Source: Acidovorax sp. 69 (lineage in GTDB: Bacteria; Pseudomonadota; Gammaproteobacteria; Burkholderiales; Burkholderiaceae_C). From it: a DNA stretch of 64,000 bases. The notes under the pieces are model-generated. The model was not told the DNA's origin. It did no database searches and was given only the letters and a program-made list of their open reading frames with translations. Position 1 is the stretch's first letter, and the number at the start of each line of letters is the position of its first letter. Shown here piece by piece: positions 9,746-18,180 of the stretch. The stretch spans positions 2,790,501 to 2,854,500 of the forward strand of contig NZ_PGEP01000001.1 in assembly GCF_002797445.1 (NCBI RefSeq), in the 5' to 3' direction. The position numbers and the translations under genes were made by a program.

Positions 9746-10702
9746 TCAGTCCAGTTTGATATGGCCCTTGCGCACCACCTCGCCCCACTTCGCGTCTTCC
9801 TTTTTGAGAAACGTAGCAAATTCAGCGGGTGCGGATCCGATGGGCTGGGCCCCCAGGTCGGCCAGGCGCTGCTTCACTTCGTCCTCCTTCAGCACCTCTT
9901 GCAGGGCCTGCTGCAGTTTGGTGGCCACGTCGGCAGGTACGCCCGCAGGCAGAAAAATACCGTTCCATTCATACGCTTCGTAGCCCGGAATGGCCGCCTC
10001 GGCCACGGTGGGCACATCGGGCAGGCGCTTGGAGCGCTCAGGCGCCGACACGGCCAACGCACGCAGCTTGCCGCCCGCCACATGCGGGTAAGTGGCGGCC
10101 ACGGTGCCGAACATGAAGTCCACCTGGCCCGCGATCACGTCGGTGATGGCCGGGCCGCCGCTCTTGTAGGGCACGTGCACCATGTCCAGGCCCAGCCTCT
10201 GGGCCATCAGCTCGGCGGCCAGGCGCTGCACCGTGCCGCTTCCGCCCGAGGCAAAGTTGATCTTGCCCGGCTGCGCCTTGGCCTTGGCAATCAGCTCGCC
10301 CACGTTTTTGTAGGGTGCATCGGCCTTCACGATGAGCACATTGGGCGCCAGCAGCACCAGCGACAGCGGCTGCAGCGCGTTGGCGGCATACGGCATCTTG
10401 GGGAACAGGTGGGGGTTGATGGAATACGGCGTGGCGTCGTACAGCAGGGTGTAGCCGTCCGCCGATGCCTTGGCCACAAAGCTCGCACCGATGGTGCCGC
10501 TGGCCCCGGCCTTGTTGTCCACGATCACGCTGCCGCCGAGCTTGGCGCCCAGGCGGGTGGCGACCACACGGGCCACGGCATCGGCCGCGCCACCGGGGGC
10601 GTAGGGCACGACGATGGTGATGGGCCGCTCGGGGAAGGCGGCGTGGGCCACGCCAGCGGCCAGGGCGCAGGCGGCGATCAGGGGTTTGAGGAAGCGAAAC
10701 AT
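9746..10702 (-). CDS. Bug/TctC family periplasmic binding protein (1 of 4 in locus)
   Basis: A 318-residue extracytoplasmic solute receptor. A signal peptide (MFRFLKPLIAACALAAGVAHA) precedes the family opening FPERPITIVVPYAPGGAADAVAR, and the mid-protein LPDVPTVAEAAIPGYEAYEWNG is also characteristic. Bug proteins bind carboxylates, aromatic acids or amino acids, some for TctAB transporters. I start at the ATG at 10702 with GGAGA upstream; the longer frame begins with a TTG. It is followed directly by the amidohydrolase gene. Confidence 0.9.
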   Translation of the reverse strand: MFRFLKPLIAACALAAGVAHAAFPERPITIVVPYAPGGAADAVARVVATRLGAKLGGSVIVDNKAGASGTIGASFVAKASADGYTLLYDATPYSINPHLFPKMPYAANALQPLSLVLLAPNVLIVKADAPYKNVGELIAKAKAQPGKINFASGGSGTVQRLAAELMAQRLGLDMVHVPYKSGGPAITDVIAGQVDFMFGTVAATYPHVAGGKLRALAVSAPERSKRLPDVPTVAEAAIPGYEAYEWNGIFLPAGVPADVATKLQQALQEVLKEDEVKQRLADLGAQPIGSAPAEFATFLKKEDAKWGEVVRKGHIKLD

Positions 10703-10742
10703 GCGTGTCTCCAATCAGTTCTAGGTTCTACAACAGGGCGGC

Positions 10743-11741
10743 TCAATCTGCTTTGAGATCGAGCGCTTTGGCAATCTGGCTATACGTCGCAGCTTCGCGG
10801 GCCACACGGGTCGCAAAGGTATTGCCACACACCGATTCGGCATCCATCCCCAGGCCGCGCAGCTTGTCGGCGGCCGATTCGCTCTTGGCAAAGTCGGCGG
10901 CGGCACGCTCCAGCGCCTGGGCGATGGGCTCGGGCAAGCCCGCAGGGGCCAGCACGCCGTACCACACGTCGGCAGCGTAGTTGCCACCACCCGCTTCGGC
11001 AAACGTGGGTACATCGGGCACCAGGGCCGAGCGCTGGGGCGCGCCCACTGCCAGCGCGCGCAGCTTGCCACTGCGGATCTGCGGCAGCACCGAACCCAAA
11101 GTGGCGAAGGAGCTGTCGAGCTGGCCGCCCATCAGGTCCGTCACCACCGGCGCGGCGCCCTTGTAGGGCACATGGTTGAGCTGCAGGCCCTGGGCGCGGG
11201 CAAACACCTCGGTCGCAAAGTGGCCCGAGCTGCCCACCCCGGCGGTGCCCGCCGTCACGCGGCCGGGCTCTGCGCGGGCTTTGCCCAGGTAGTCGGCCAG
11301 CGTCTTCACAGGCAGGCTGGGGGCCACCACCAGCACCGTGGGGCTGCTGGCCACCGTGCACAGGGGGCGGAAGGACTTCACCGCATCGAACTTGACGCGG
11401 CCCTGGTACAGCGCCGGAATCATGGTGTGGTTGGTGGCACCAAACAGCAGCGTGTAGCCATCGGCCGGGGCGCTGGCCACGGCCTGGGCAGCAATGATGG
11501 TGCCCGCGCCCGGCTTGTTGTCGATGATGAAGGGCTGGCCCAGCGCCTTGCTGGCATGGTCGGCAAAGGCGCGCGCCACTACATCGGTGGGGCCACCGGC
11601 GGCAAAGCCAACGACCAGCTTCACGGGCTTGTGGGGGTAGGCCATGGCGTTGGTTTGTGCCCAACCCGCACCAGACGCTATCAATGCAATAGCTGTCAGC
11701 GCTTTAAAAATATGCGCTACAGGCGGTTTTTGTTGAAACAT
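10743..11741 (-). CDS. Bug/TctC family periplasmic binding protein (2 of 4), repeat-derived signal peptide
   Basis: A 332-residue Bug protein: MAYPHKPVKLVVGFAAGGPTDVVAR opening, VPYKGAAPVVTDLMGGQ and LVPDVPTFAEAGG. The start is the ATG at 11741, with AAGGAG overlapping the stop of the upstream Bug gene (gap 11 bp). The signal peptide core (HIFKALTAIALIAS) is encoded by a copy of the dispersed AGCGCTT/AGCTAT repeat at 11676-11720, so a mobile intergenic sequence appears to supply the export signal. Export should go through Sec. The ligand is unknown. Confidence 0.9.
   Translation of the reverse strand: MFQQKPPVAHIFKALTAIALIASGAGWAQTNAMAYPHKPVKLVVGFAAGGPTDVVARAFADHASKALGQPFIIDNKPGAGTIIAAQAVASAPADGYTLLFGATNHTMIPALYQGRVKFDAVKSFRPLCTVASSPTVLVVAPSLPVKTLADYLGKARAEPGRVTAGTAGVGSSGHFATEVFARAQGLQLNHVPYKGAAPVVTDLMGGQLDSSFATLGSVLPQIRSGKLRALAVGAPQRSALVPDVPTFAEAGGGNYAADVWYGVLAPAGLPEPIAQALERAAADFAKSESAADKLRGLGMDAESVCGNTFATRVAREAATYSQIAKALDLKAD
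11676..11720. repeat. Dispersed palindromic repeat inside a Bug signal peptide
   Basis: CGCTATCAATGCAATAGCTG, then TCAGCGCTTTAAAAATATGCGCTAC, matches the intergenic repeat family (AGCTAT, AGCGCTT, GCGCTA blocks). It lies entirely within the coding region and specifies the hydrophobic part of the signal peptide. Confidence 0.65.
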
Positions 11742-11752
11742 CGTCAACTCCT

Positions 11753-12763
11753 TCAGTCCACGCGGATACCGCTGGTGCGAATCACCTCGGCCCACTTGGC
11801 GGTTTCGGTTTTCAAGAAAGCGCTGAACTCCTGCGCGCTGGAGCCCACACCCTGCACGCCCAGTTCGGCAAAGCGCTTTTTCATCTCGGGGCTGGCGACG
11901 ATGGCGCGGGTTTCTGCCTCCAGCCGCTCCAGCACTGGGCGTGGCGTGCCAGCGGGAGCCAGCAAGCCGTTCCACTCGCTCACCTGAAAATGCGGCAGTC
12001 CTGATTCAGCCACGGTAGGCACCTGCTCCCAGCCTTCCACACGGCGCGGCGAGGTCACTGCCAGTGCGCGCAGCTTGCCGCTTTTCACAAACGGGCCGCT
12101 GGCTGTGGTGGCGCTGAACATCACGTCCACCTGCCCGCCGATCAAGTCGGTGAGCGCCGGGGCGCCGCCCCGGTAGGGGATGTGGGTGATCGCCACCTTC
12201 TGCCCCTGCTTGAACAGCTCGCCCGCCAGGTGCTGCGCGCCGCCGTTGCCCGCCGATGCGTAGGTGAGGTGGCCGGGCCGTGCCCTGGCGGCCTTGGCCA
12301 AATCAGCCACCGACTGGAAGGGCGAGTTAGCGGGCACGACCATGAGCAGCGGCACCTGCAGCACCAGCGAGATGGGTGCAAAGTCCTTGACCGCATCAAA
12401 CGGCAGCTTGGGGAACAGGCTGGGGTTGACGGTGAAGGCCGTGGCATCGAGCAGCAGCGTGTAGCCATCAGCCGGGGCCTTGGCCACTGCCGCCGCGCCA
12501 ATGGTGCCGCTGCCACCGGGGCGGTTGTCCACCACCACCGGCTGGCCCAGGCGCTGGCCCAGTTGCGTGGCCAGCAGGCGTGCAGTGTTGTCGGCATTGC
12601 CACCGGCCGGGTAGGGCACGACGAGCTTGAGGGGCTTGTCGGGCCAGGTCGCCTGCGCCTGCGCGGGCATTGCAGTCGCCACACCTATTGCTATCATAAA
12701 TATAGCTGTCAGCGCTTTTCCAAAAAGCGCTGCAGGCCGTTTTGGCTTGAAACCTCTGTTCAT
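11753..12763 (-). CDS. Bug/TctC family periplasmic binding protein (3 of 4), repeat-derived signal peptide
   Basis: A 336-residue Bug protein with WPDKPLKLVVPYPAGGNADNTAR after the signal peptide, then IPYRGGAPALTDLIGGQVDV and VPTVAESGLPHFQVSEWNG. I start at the ATG at 12763, which has AGGAGA upstream; the frame is open further but without a ribosome site. The signal peptide FGKALTAIFMIAIGVATAMPAQA is, like that of the next gene, encoded over a copy of the dispersed repeat (12688-12733). A 147-bp gap separates it from the dehydrogenase gene. Confidence 0.9.
   Translation of the reverse strand: MNRGFKPKRPAALFGKALTAIFMIAIGVATAMPAQAQATWPDKPLKLVVPYPAGGNADNTARLLATQLGQRLGQPVVVDNRPGGSGTIGAAAVAKAPADGYTLLLDATAFTVNPSLFPKLPFDAVKDFAPISLVLQVPLLMVVPANSPFQSVADLAKAARARPGHLTYASAGNGGAQHLAGELFKQGQKVAITHIPYRGGAPALTDLIGGQVDVMFSATTASGPFVKSGKLRALAVTSPRRVEGWEQVPTVAESGLPHFQVSEWNGLLAPAGTPRPVLERLEAETRAIVASPEMKKRFAELGVQGVGSSAQEFSAFLKTETAKWAEVIRTSGIRVD
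12688..12733. repeat. Dispersed palindromic repeat inside a second Bug signal peptide
   Basis: TTGCTATCATAAATATAGCTG followed by TCAGCGCTTTTCCAAAAAGCGCTGCAGG contains the family blocks GCTAT, TAGCTG, AGCGCTT and AAGCGCT. It is coding, and specifies KALTAI and the residues around it, as in the neighbouring paralogue. Confidence 0.65.
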
Positions 12764-12910
12764 GGGGATTGTCTCCTGATAGGGGCTGCGGGGGCCGCAG
12801 CCGTTGGTTCTGGCACAGGTCGGTGCGGACACCAGGCCCGGCAAGGCGGGCACACAACGCTGGTGTGCCCTGCCCTGCTTCATGTGTTCGTTCACTCGGT
12901 ATCGCGCTAC

Positions 12911-13864
12911 CTAGGCTCCCGCCGTTTCAGCCGCGACAGCGGCGACCGGAACGCGCGCCAGCACGGCCAGCAGGTTCTGGGCAGCGCCCACGCCCATGTT
13001 CACGTAGGCATCGCTCGTCACGCCGCCGATGTGGGGGCTAAGGACGAAGTGCTTCTCGCCCTGGAAGGGGTGGCCCGCCGCCATGGGCTCCACCGCAAAG
13101 CTGTCGAGCCCGGCCGCCATGACCTGGCCCGAGCGCACGGCGGCCAGCAGCGCGGCCTCGTCGATCAGGCCGCCGCGTGCCGTGTTCACCACGATCACGC
13201 CGCGCTTGCATTGCGCCAGCGTGGCGGCGTTCAGCAGGTTGCGGTTGTCGTCGGTCAGCGGGCAGTGCAAAGACACAGCATCGGATTCGCGCCATATCGT
13301 TTCCAGGTCCACCGCCTGCACGTACGCGGGCAGGTTTTTGGCAAACGGATCGAAGCCGATGACGCGCATGCCCAGGGCGTCGGCCATCTTGGCAAAGCGC
13401 AGGCCAATGGCGCCCAGGCCTACCAGGCCCACAGTGCGGCCGCCCAGCTCCAGGCTCTTGTGCGTGGCCTTGTCCCAGTGGCCAGCGTGCATGCGCGCAT
13501 CGAGTTGCACCACCGACTTGGCGCAGGCCAGCAGCAGCGCCAGGGCCTGCTCGGCCACGGCGGCGGCGTTGGCGCCCACGGCGGCCACCACCTCAATGCC
13601 ACGGGCCTGGGCGGCCACCTTGTCGATGGTGTCAGTGCCGCTGCCATGCTTGGAGATGACTCGGAGCGCGGGGGCCGCGTCCATCACCGCAGCGCCCACC
13701 TTGCCGTAGCGCACGATGATGGCCACCGGGTTGTGGCGCTGGCACAGGGCCACCATGTCGTCTTCGGTGGGTGTCTTGCCTGCGTAGACGATCTCGTAGC
13801 CTGTGAGCAAGTCGAGGGCTTGTTGCGCCAGGTCGGCGCCCGTCACGATGATGGTTGGGGTCAC
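12911..13864 (-). CDS. D-isomer-specific 2-hydroxyacid dehydrogenase
   Basis: A 317-residue NAD(P)-dependent dehydrogenase of the D-2-hydroxyacid/phosphoglycerate type. It has the dinucleotide motif GLVGLGAIG near residue 145, catalytic arginine in VNTARGGLIDE, glutamate in LDSFAVEP and histidine in LSPHIGGVT. It interconverts a 2-oxoacid and a D-2-hydroxyacid; glyoxylate/hydroxypyruvate-like or tartronate-like substrates are possible. The GTG start at 13864 overlaps the stop of the aldolase-like gene by four bases with AGGAAGGGG upstream, so the two are translationally coupled. Confidence 0.88.
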   Translation of the reverse strand: MTPTIIVTGADLAQQALDLLTGYEIVYAGKTPTEDDMVALCQRHNPVAIIVRYGKVGAAVMDAAPALRVISKHGSGTDTIDKVAAQARGIEVVAAVGANAAAVAEQALALLLACAKSVVQLDARMHAGHWDKATHKSLELGGRTVGLVGLGAIGLRFAKMADALGMRVIGFDPFAKNLPAYVQAVDLETIWRESDAVSLHCPLTDDNRNLLNAATLAQCKRGVIVVNTARGGLIDEAALLAAVRSGQVMAAGLDSFAVEPMAAGHPFQGEKHFVLSPHIGGVTSDAYVNMGVGAAQNLLAVLARVPVAAVAAETAGA

Positions 13865-14547
13865 AGCGATTCCCCTTCCTTCAGTACGCCCGCAGCGCGC
13901 AAGGCGGCGGGCAGCCATTTCGATGCAGTGTCACCACGGGCAATGGCTTCGATGCGGGCGGCTTCGTCGGCCACCTTCTTGTCGGCCAGGACCAGCAGCG
14001 CGGGGGCTTTTTCGCGCTCGATGACGACCACGCCATCGGCGTCGCCCACCACCAGGTCACCCGCATTCACCACGGCGCCACCGGCGCTGATGGGGTGGTT
14101 GATGCGGCCGGGCACGTACTTGGTGGGCCCTGCGGGGTTGAAGCCCGCGCTGAACACGGGGAAGTCCAGCTCCAGAATTTCCAGCTTGTCGCGGATGGCG
14201 GCGTCCACGATCACACCCGCCAGACCGCGCTTCTTGCAGGCGCTGAGCATCAGCGTGCCCATCAGCGCGGCAGTCTGGTCGCCCTTGCCGTCAATCACCA
14301 GCACATCGCCCGGCTGGGCCAGAGCGATGGCGGCGTGGATCATGAGGTTGTCGCCGGGGCGCACTTCCACGGTGAAGGCGGGGCCGGCCACCTTCATGCT
14401 CTGGTGCACAGGCGCCACGCGGCCATGCATGGTGCCGCGGCGGCCTGCCACGTCGGCCAGGATGGCGGCCTGGTAGGTGGCGGCTTTTTGCACCACGTCG
14501 GCACTCACACGGTCGATGCTGCGGATGATTTCGGGGAGTTGGCTCAT
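13861..14547 (-). CDS. RraA-like protein, probable 4-hydroxy-4-methyl-2-oxoglutarate aldolase type
   Basis: A 228-residue RraA/HMG-CHA aldolase fold protein. Diagnostic segments are AILADVAGRRGTMHGRVAPV, RPGDNLMIHAAIALAQPGDVLVID, and GVIVDAAIRDKLEI with the conserved RD pair used for metal and oxaloacetate binding. Class II aldolases of this fold split 4-hydroxy-4-methyl-2-oxoglutarate or 4-carboxy-4-hydroxy-2-oxoadipate to pyruvate and a 2-oxoacid. RraA (RNase E inhibitor) is the alternative, but the catabolic neighbours favour an aldolase. The start is the ATG at 14547 with AAGGA upstream. Confidence 0.85.
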   Translation of the reverse strand: MSQLPEIIRSIDRVSADVVQKAATYQAAILADVAGRRGTMHGRVAPVHQSMKVAGPAFTVEVRPGDNLMIHAAIALAQPGDVLVIDGKGDQTAALMGTLMLSACKKRGLAGVIVDAAIRDKLEILELDFPVFSAGFNPAGPTKYVPGRINHPISAGGAVVNAGDLVVGDADGVVVIEREKAPALLVLADKKVADEAARIEAIARGDTASKWLPAALRAAGVLKEGESL

Positions 14548-14728
14548 GGGGGAATCCTTGATAAAGAAAGCGGGAGACGGCGCACCAGATCGATGCCAAC
14601 GAATGGACGGGGGCTTCCAAAGGGCCCATGCAGCGGCGCTGCCGGCCCCAAAAAGCGGCAAAGAACGCGGTGGATGAAAAAAGGCGGAGGCAAGCGCGCC
14701 GAGCGAGCCGCCCCCCCTGGCGGCTGTG

Positions 14729-15736
14729 TCAGTCCAGGCTGGCGCCCGAGTCCTTGACGATCTTGGCCCAGCGCGGCACCTCGGCGCGCAGCAGCGTGCC
14801 GAACTGCTCGGGCGTGCCGCCCAGCACATCGCCACCTTCCGACTTGAGCTTGTCGGCCACATCGGCCTGCTGCAACGCCTGGTTGATGGCCTTGTTGAGC
14901 TGCGCCACGATGGGCGCGGGCGTGCCGGCCGGAGCCAGGATGCCAAACCAGGTCACGGCCTCAAAGCCCTTGTAGCCCGATTCCGCCAATGTGGGCACGT
15001 CAGGCAATTGCGATGAGCGTTTGGCCGAGGTGATGGCCAGCACTTTGAGCTTGCCGTTACGCACCTGCCCCAGCAGCGTGGGCACCGAAGACATGTACAA
15101 ATCGATCTGCCCACCCACGAGGTCCGTCATGGCTTGCGCCGCGCCCTTGTAGGGGATGTGGCGCAGCTGGATGCCTGCGGCGTTTTCGGCCAGCTCGCCC
15201 GCCAAATGGGCCACAGTGCCGTTGCCTGAATAGCCCAGCGTGAGGGCGTCGGGCTTGCCCTTGGACGCAGCCACCACATCGGCAAAGGTGTTGAAGCGCG
15301 AGTTCGCGGGTGCCGCCATCACGATGGGCGAGGACGACACCAGCGCCACGGGCACCAGGTCCTTGATAGGGTCGTAGGGCAGCTTGGCGTAGAGCGAGGG
15401 GTTGATGGCCAGGTTGCTGGTCTGGCCCATCACCAGCGTGTAGCCGTCGGGGGCCGACTTGGCCGCCGCATCCACGCCCAGGTTGCCACCCGCGCCAGGC
15501 CGGTTGTCCACGATCACGCTCCACTTGTGCTGGTCGGTGAGCTTTTGCGCCACCGTGCGCGCAATCATGTCGGTACCGCCGCCGGGCGGGAACGGCACGA
15601 TGAGCCGGATGGGTTTGTGGGGGTATGCGGCCTGCGCCAGGGCGGCGCCGATGGGCAGGGCCGCCGAGGCAAGGCCCAGGAGGGCAGCGCACAGCTGTGC
15701 GCCCATTGAACGCGAAAACGATGAAAGCACTGGCAT
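14729..15736 (-). CDS. Bug/TctC family periplasmic binding protein (4 of 4)
   Basis: A 335-residue Bug protein and the first gene of the leftward catabolic run. A signal peptide (CAALLGLASAALPIGAALAQA) precedes YPHKPIRLIVPFPPGGGTDMIAR, and IPYKGAAQAMTDLVGGQIDLY and QLPDVPTLAESGYKGFEAVTW follow. It starts at 15736 with GGAGA upstream. A 181-bp gap containing a small GC hairpin separates it from the aldolase-like gene. It is divergent from the IclR regulator, which is the probable controller. Confidence 0.9.
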   Translation of the reverse strand: MPVLSSFSRSMGAQLCAALLGLASAALPIGAALAQAAYPHKPIRLIVPFPPGGGTDMIARTVAQKLTDQHKWSVIVDNRPGAGGNLGVDAAAKSAPDGYTLVMGQTSNLAINPSLYAKLPYDPIKDLVPVALVSSSPIVMAAPANSRFNTFADVVAASKGKPDALTLGYSGNGTVAHLAGELAENAAGIQLRHIPYKGAAQAMTDLVGGQIDLYMSSVPTLLGQVRNGKLKVLAITSAKRSSQLPDVPTLAESGYKGFEAVTWFGILAPAGTPAPIVAQLNKAINQALQQADVADKLKSEGGDVLGGTPEQFGTLLRAEVPRWAKIVKDSGASLD

Positions 15737-15817
15737 GGATTTGTCTCCGTTATGGTGGTTCGTCACGCCGTTGTGCAAGAGTGTTCAAGCCCGGCGCCGT
15801 GGGAGCGACTTTACGCA

Positions 15818-15867
15818 ACCGTTTCAACCCATACAATGCAGTTGCACACAATGAAACGAATTGCACC
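15818..15867. promoter_or_regulatory. Candidate IclR operator in divergent promoter
   Basis: CGTTTCA (15820-15826) and TGAAACG (15852-15858) form an inverted repeat with a 25-bp spacer, and a nested dyad has TTGCA/TGCA ends. It sits just upstream of the IclR start and within the 131-bp region shared with the Bug operon, the normal place for an IclR-family operator. Confidence 0.35.
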
Positions 15868-16683
15868 ATGAGCAACCGCCCCGCCCAAACCCTGCATCCC
15901 GCCCTGCCCAAGGCCCCGGAGCCCCCCGGCGCTGCCGCCGCAACGGCCACCAAGGACACCGGTGGGGTGATCGCCGTCACACGCGCACTGCAGGTGCTGG
16001 AGGCCTTTGCACTGGGCGAATCAAGTCTGCCGCTGGCCGAGCTGAGCCGCCGCTGCGGCCTGCACAAGACCACCGTGCTGCGGCTCGCGCGCACGCTCGC
16101 GCAGTCGGGCTTCATGGTGCAGCGCGAGGACGGTGACTGGCGCCTGGGCCCCGCTGCGGGCTGGCTGGGCGCGCGCTACCAGGCAGGGTTTGACGTGCAG
16201 AACGTGCTGGAACCCGCGCTGCGCGAACTCACGCACGCCACCGGCGAGAGCGCCGCTTTCTATGTGCGCGAGGGCCAGGTGCGCACCTGCCTCGTGCGCG
16301 TGGAAGGCCCGCAGGCCCTGCGCCACCATGCGCGCATGGGCGAAGGCCTGCCGTTGGACAAAGGCTCGCCGGGCCGCGTGATCCTGGCTTTCTCCGGCGA
16401 GCCGGGCAAGGCGTACGAAGAGATTCGCAAGAAGGGTTACCACTGGTCCATTGGCGAGCGCGAACAGGGCGTAGCCACCGTGTCGGCGCCAGTGTTCGGG
16501 ATGCACTGGCGGCTGATGGGGTCGGTATGTATCTCAGGGCCCGCATCGCGCCTGCCCGCCGACAAGCTGGAGGCGCTCGCGCAGACGGTGGTGGCCGCAG
16601 CCACCCGCCTGTCCTACGCGCTGGCAGGCAACACCGGCGCACCACCACAGAGCCCGGTGCGCGCCACCCAATGGCATCCGTGA
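15868..16683 (+). CDS. IclR family transcription regulator
   Basis: A 271-residue regulator. The winged helix-turn-helix at about residues 30-100 reads VTRALQVLEAFALGESSLPLAELSRRCGLHKTTVLRLARTLAQSGF, and the effector-binding GAF-like domain follows, including SPGRVILAF. The start at 15868 is the first ATG in frame after the divergent promoter region. IclR proteins typically sense an aromatic or organic acid, so it probably controls the divergent binding-protein/aldolase/dehydrogenase operon. Confidence 0.9.
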   Translation: MSNRPAQTLHPALPKAPEPPGAAAATATKDTGGVIAVTRALQVLEAFALGESSLPLAELSRRCGLHKTTVLRLARTLAQSGFMVQREDGDWRLGPAAGWLGARYQAGFDVQNVLEPALRELTHATGESAAFYVREGQVRTCLVRVEGPQALRHHARMGEGLPLDKGSPGRVILAFSGEPGKAYEEIRKKGYHWSIGEREQGVATVSAPVFGMHWRLMGSVCISGPASRLPADKLEALAQTVVAAATRLSYALAGNTGAPPQSPVRATQWHP

Positions 16684-16747
16684 TACATCGCAACACCACT
16701 GGCATACCCACAAGCCGTCAGACAACCACAAGCCCCAGGAGACCGAA

Positions 16748-17329
16748 GTGAGCCGCTACCCTTTTCCAGACCTCAACACCCTGCCCGACGACATCCGCAC
16801 GCGAATTGTGGAAGTGCAAGAAAAAGCGGGTTTCATCCCCAACGTGTTCCTCGCATTTGCCCGCCGCCCAGCCGAATGGCGCGCCTTCTTTGCGTACCAC
16901 GATGCGCTCATGCTCAAGGAGGATGGCAGCCTGACCAAGGGCGAGCGCGAGATGATCGTCACCACCACCAGCGCGGCCAATCAGTGCCTGTATTGCGTGG
17001 TGGCACATGGCGCCATCTTGCGCATCTACGAGAAGAAGCCGTTCATAGCCGACCAGGTGGCAGTGAACTACCTTAAGGCGGATATCAGCCCGAGAGAGCG
17101 GGCCATGCTCGACTTCGCGATGAAGGTGTGCCAGAACGCCCACGAGATCGACGACGCGGATTTCGAGGCCCTGCACCCCCATGGTTTCGATGACGAGGAC
17201 ATCTGGGACATCGCTGCCATCACGGCGTTTTTCGGCCTGTCCAACCGCATGGCCAGCTTTGCAGGCATGCAGCCCAATCCAGAGTTCTATCTGATGGGGC
17301 GTGTACCCAAGGCCAAGCCTGCGGCCTGA
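16748..17329 (+). CDS. AhpD-like peroxidase-related protein (CMD family)
   Basis: A 193-residue protein of the carboxymuconolactone decarboxylase/AhpD superfamily. The redox cysteine pair is in SAANQCLYCVVAHG near residue 80, followed by DISPRERAMLDFAMKV and DIAAITAFFGLSNRMA. This is the uncharacterised peroxidase-related branch, where the CxxC dithiol reduces peroxides. It starts with GTG at 16748, with AGGAGA six bases before. It follows the IclR gene by 64 bp and may be co-transcribed. Confidence 0.85.
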   Translation: MSRYPFPDLNTLPDDIRTRIVEVQEKAGFIPNVFLAFARRPAEWRAFFAYHDALMLKEDGSLTKGEREMIVTTTSAANQCLYCVVAHGAILRIYEKKPFIADQVAVNYLKADISPRERAMLDFAMKVCQNAHEIDDADFEALHPHGFDDEDIWDIAAITAFFGLSNRMASFAGMQPNPEFYLMGRVPKAKPAA

Positions 17330-17337
17330 TCGATACC

Positions 17338-18051
17338 ATGCACGCCGCAGCAACGATCTGGCTTTGGGTGCTGGCCGCCCCTGTGGTGCAGGCCGCAGGG
17401 TTTGGGCCGCCGGAGGGCACACTGCCCATTCACCCTTTGCCTGTGACCGTACCCGCTGGCGCGTTGTCGCCGTTGTGGTACGCCTCCCTCTTTCGCGAAG
17501 AGCCCAGCACTGGGGCGACGCCCACTTACTACCTGGGTGCAGGCGTTGTGGGCTCACGCCTGCCAATCCCCGACTCGCCGGGTGCTACGGCCTGGCAAGT
17601 GGTAACTACCGCAGATTGCGTGCGTCTGGAGCCAGTACCCACCGCACTTCTGCACACCCCTGCGGTGCAGGCAGTGCTGGTGCAAAAGAATCCTCTTCCT
17701 ATGGAATGCGCTGCCGCCTTCGAGGGCAGCTGTACCAGCCGTGACGGAAAACTGCGCATCACCACGGCCTTCGACGGCCGTCGCCGCGCAGCGCGGGTGG
17801 GTGGCGGCTTCTTTGGCACCGAAGGCACGATCGACACCACGTTCTACACGGGTGTGCGCACGCTCAGCATCGAACACCTGCCCAGCCGTCTTGTGCTGCG
17901 CATGCAAGAACGCCTGAACAACGCCAACGGCTACAGCGCGCCGCAGACAGCCATCCGCTACTTGCCAGAGCTGCAGCGCCTGCTGCTGCTCGGCGCCTCC
18001 GAGGCGCGTGGAATGCCGCTGACGCACTGTGTGGCCCTGCCCCCCGGTTGA
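17338..18051 (+). CDS. Secreted hypothetical protein
   Basis: A 237-residue protein with an N-terminal signal peptide (AATIWLWVLAAPVVQAAG). I recognise no domain. The mature part has four cysteines (TADCVRL, MECAAAF, GSCTS, THCVAL) that could form disulfides in the periplasm. It starts eight bases after the AhpD-like gene, so the two are probably one operon. No homologue comes to mind and I give no function. Confidence 0.7.
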   Translation: MHAAATIWLWVLAAPVVQAAGFGPPEGTLPIHPLPVTVPAGALSPLWYASLFREEPSTGATPTYYLGAGVVGSRLPIPDSPGATAWQVVTTADCVRLEPVPTALLHTPAVQAVLVQKNPLPMECAAAFEGSCTSRDGKLRITTAFDGRRRAARVGGGFFGTEGTIDTTFYTGVRTLSIEHLPSRLVLRMQERLNNANGYSAPQTAIRYLPELQRLLLLGASEARGMPLTHCVALPPG

Positions 18052-18180
18052 CGGGAGTGACCCTGCGGTCGAGGACCTGGCGAGGCCCGCGTTGCTCACG
18101 CAGAACGGGGTATCACGTTGACCGGGTGCTTGATCTGTCCATGGACATGGCACAACGCCTGGCCGACAAGCCGCGGCGCC

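Noticed and set aside
12182..14476. A 764-codon plus-strand open frame across the dehydrogenase and aldolase genes
   Set aside because: It is antisense to three well-supported genes and has no recognisable domain. High GC with GC-biased third positions gives long false frames on the opposite strand.
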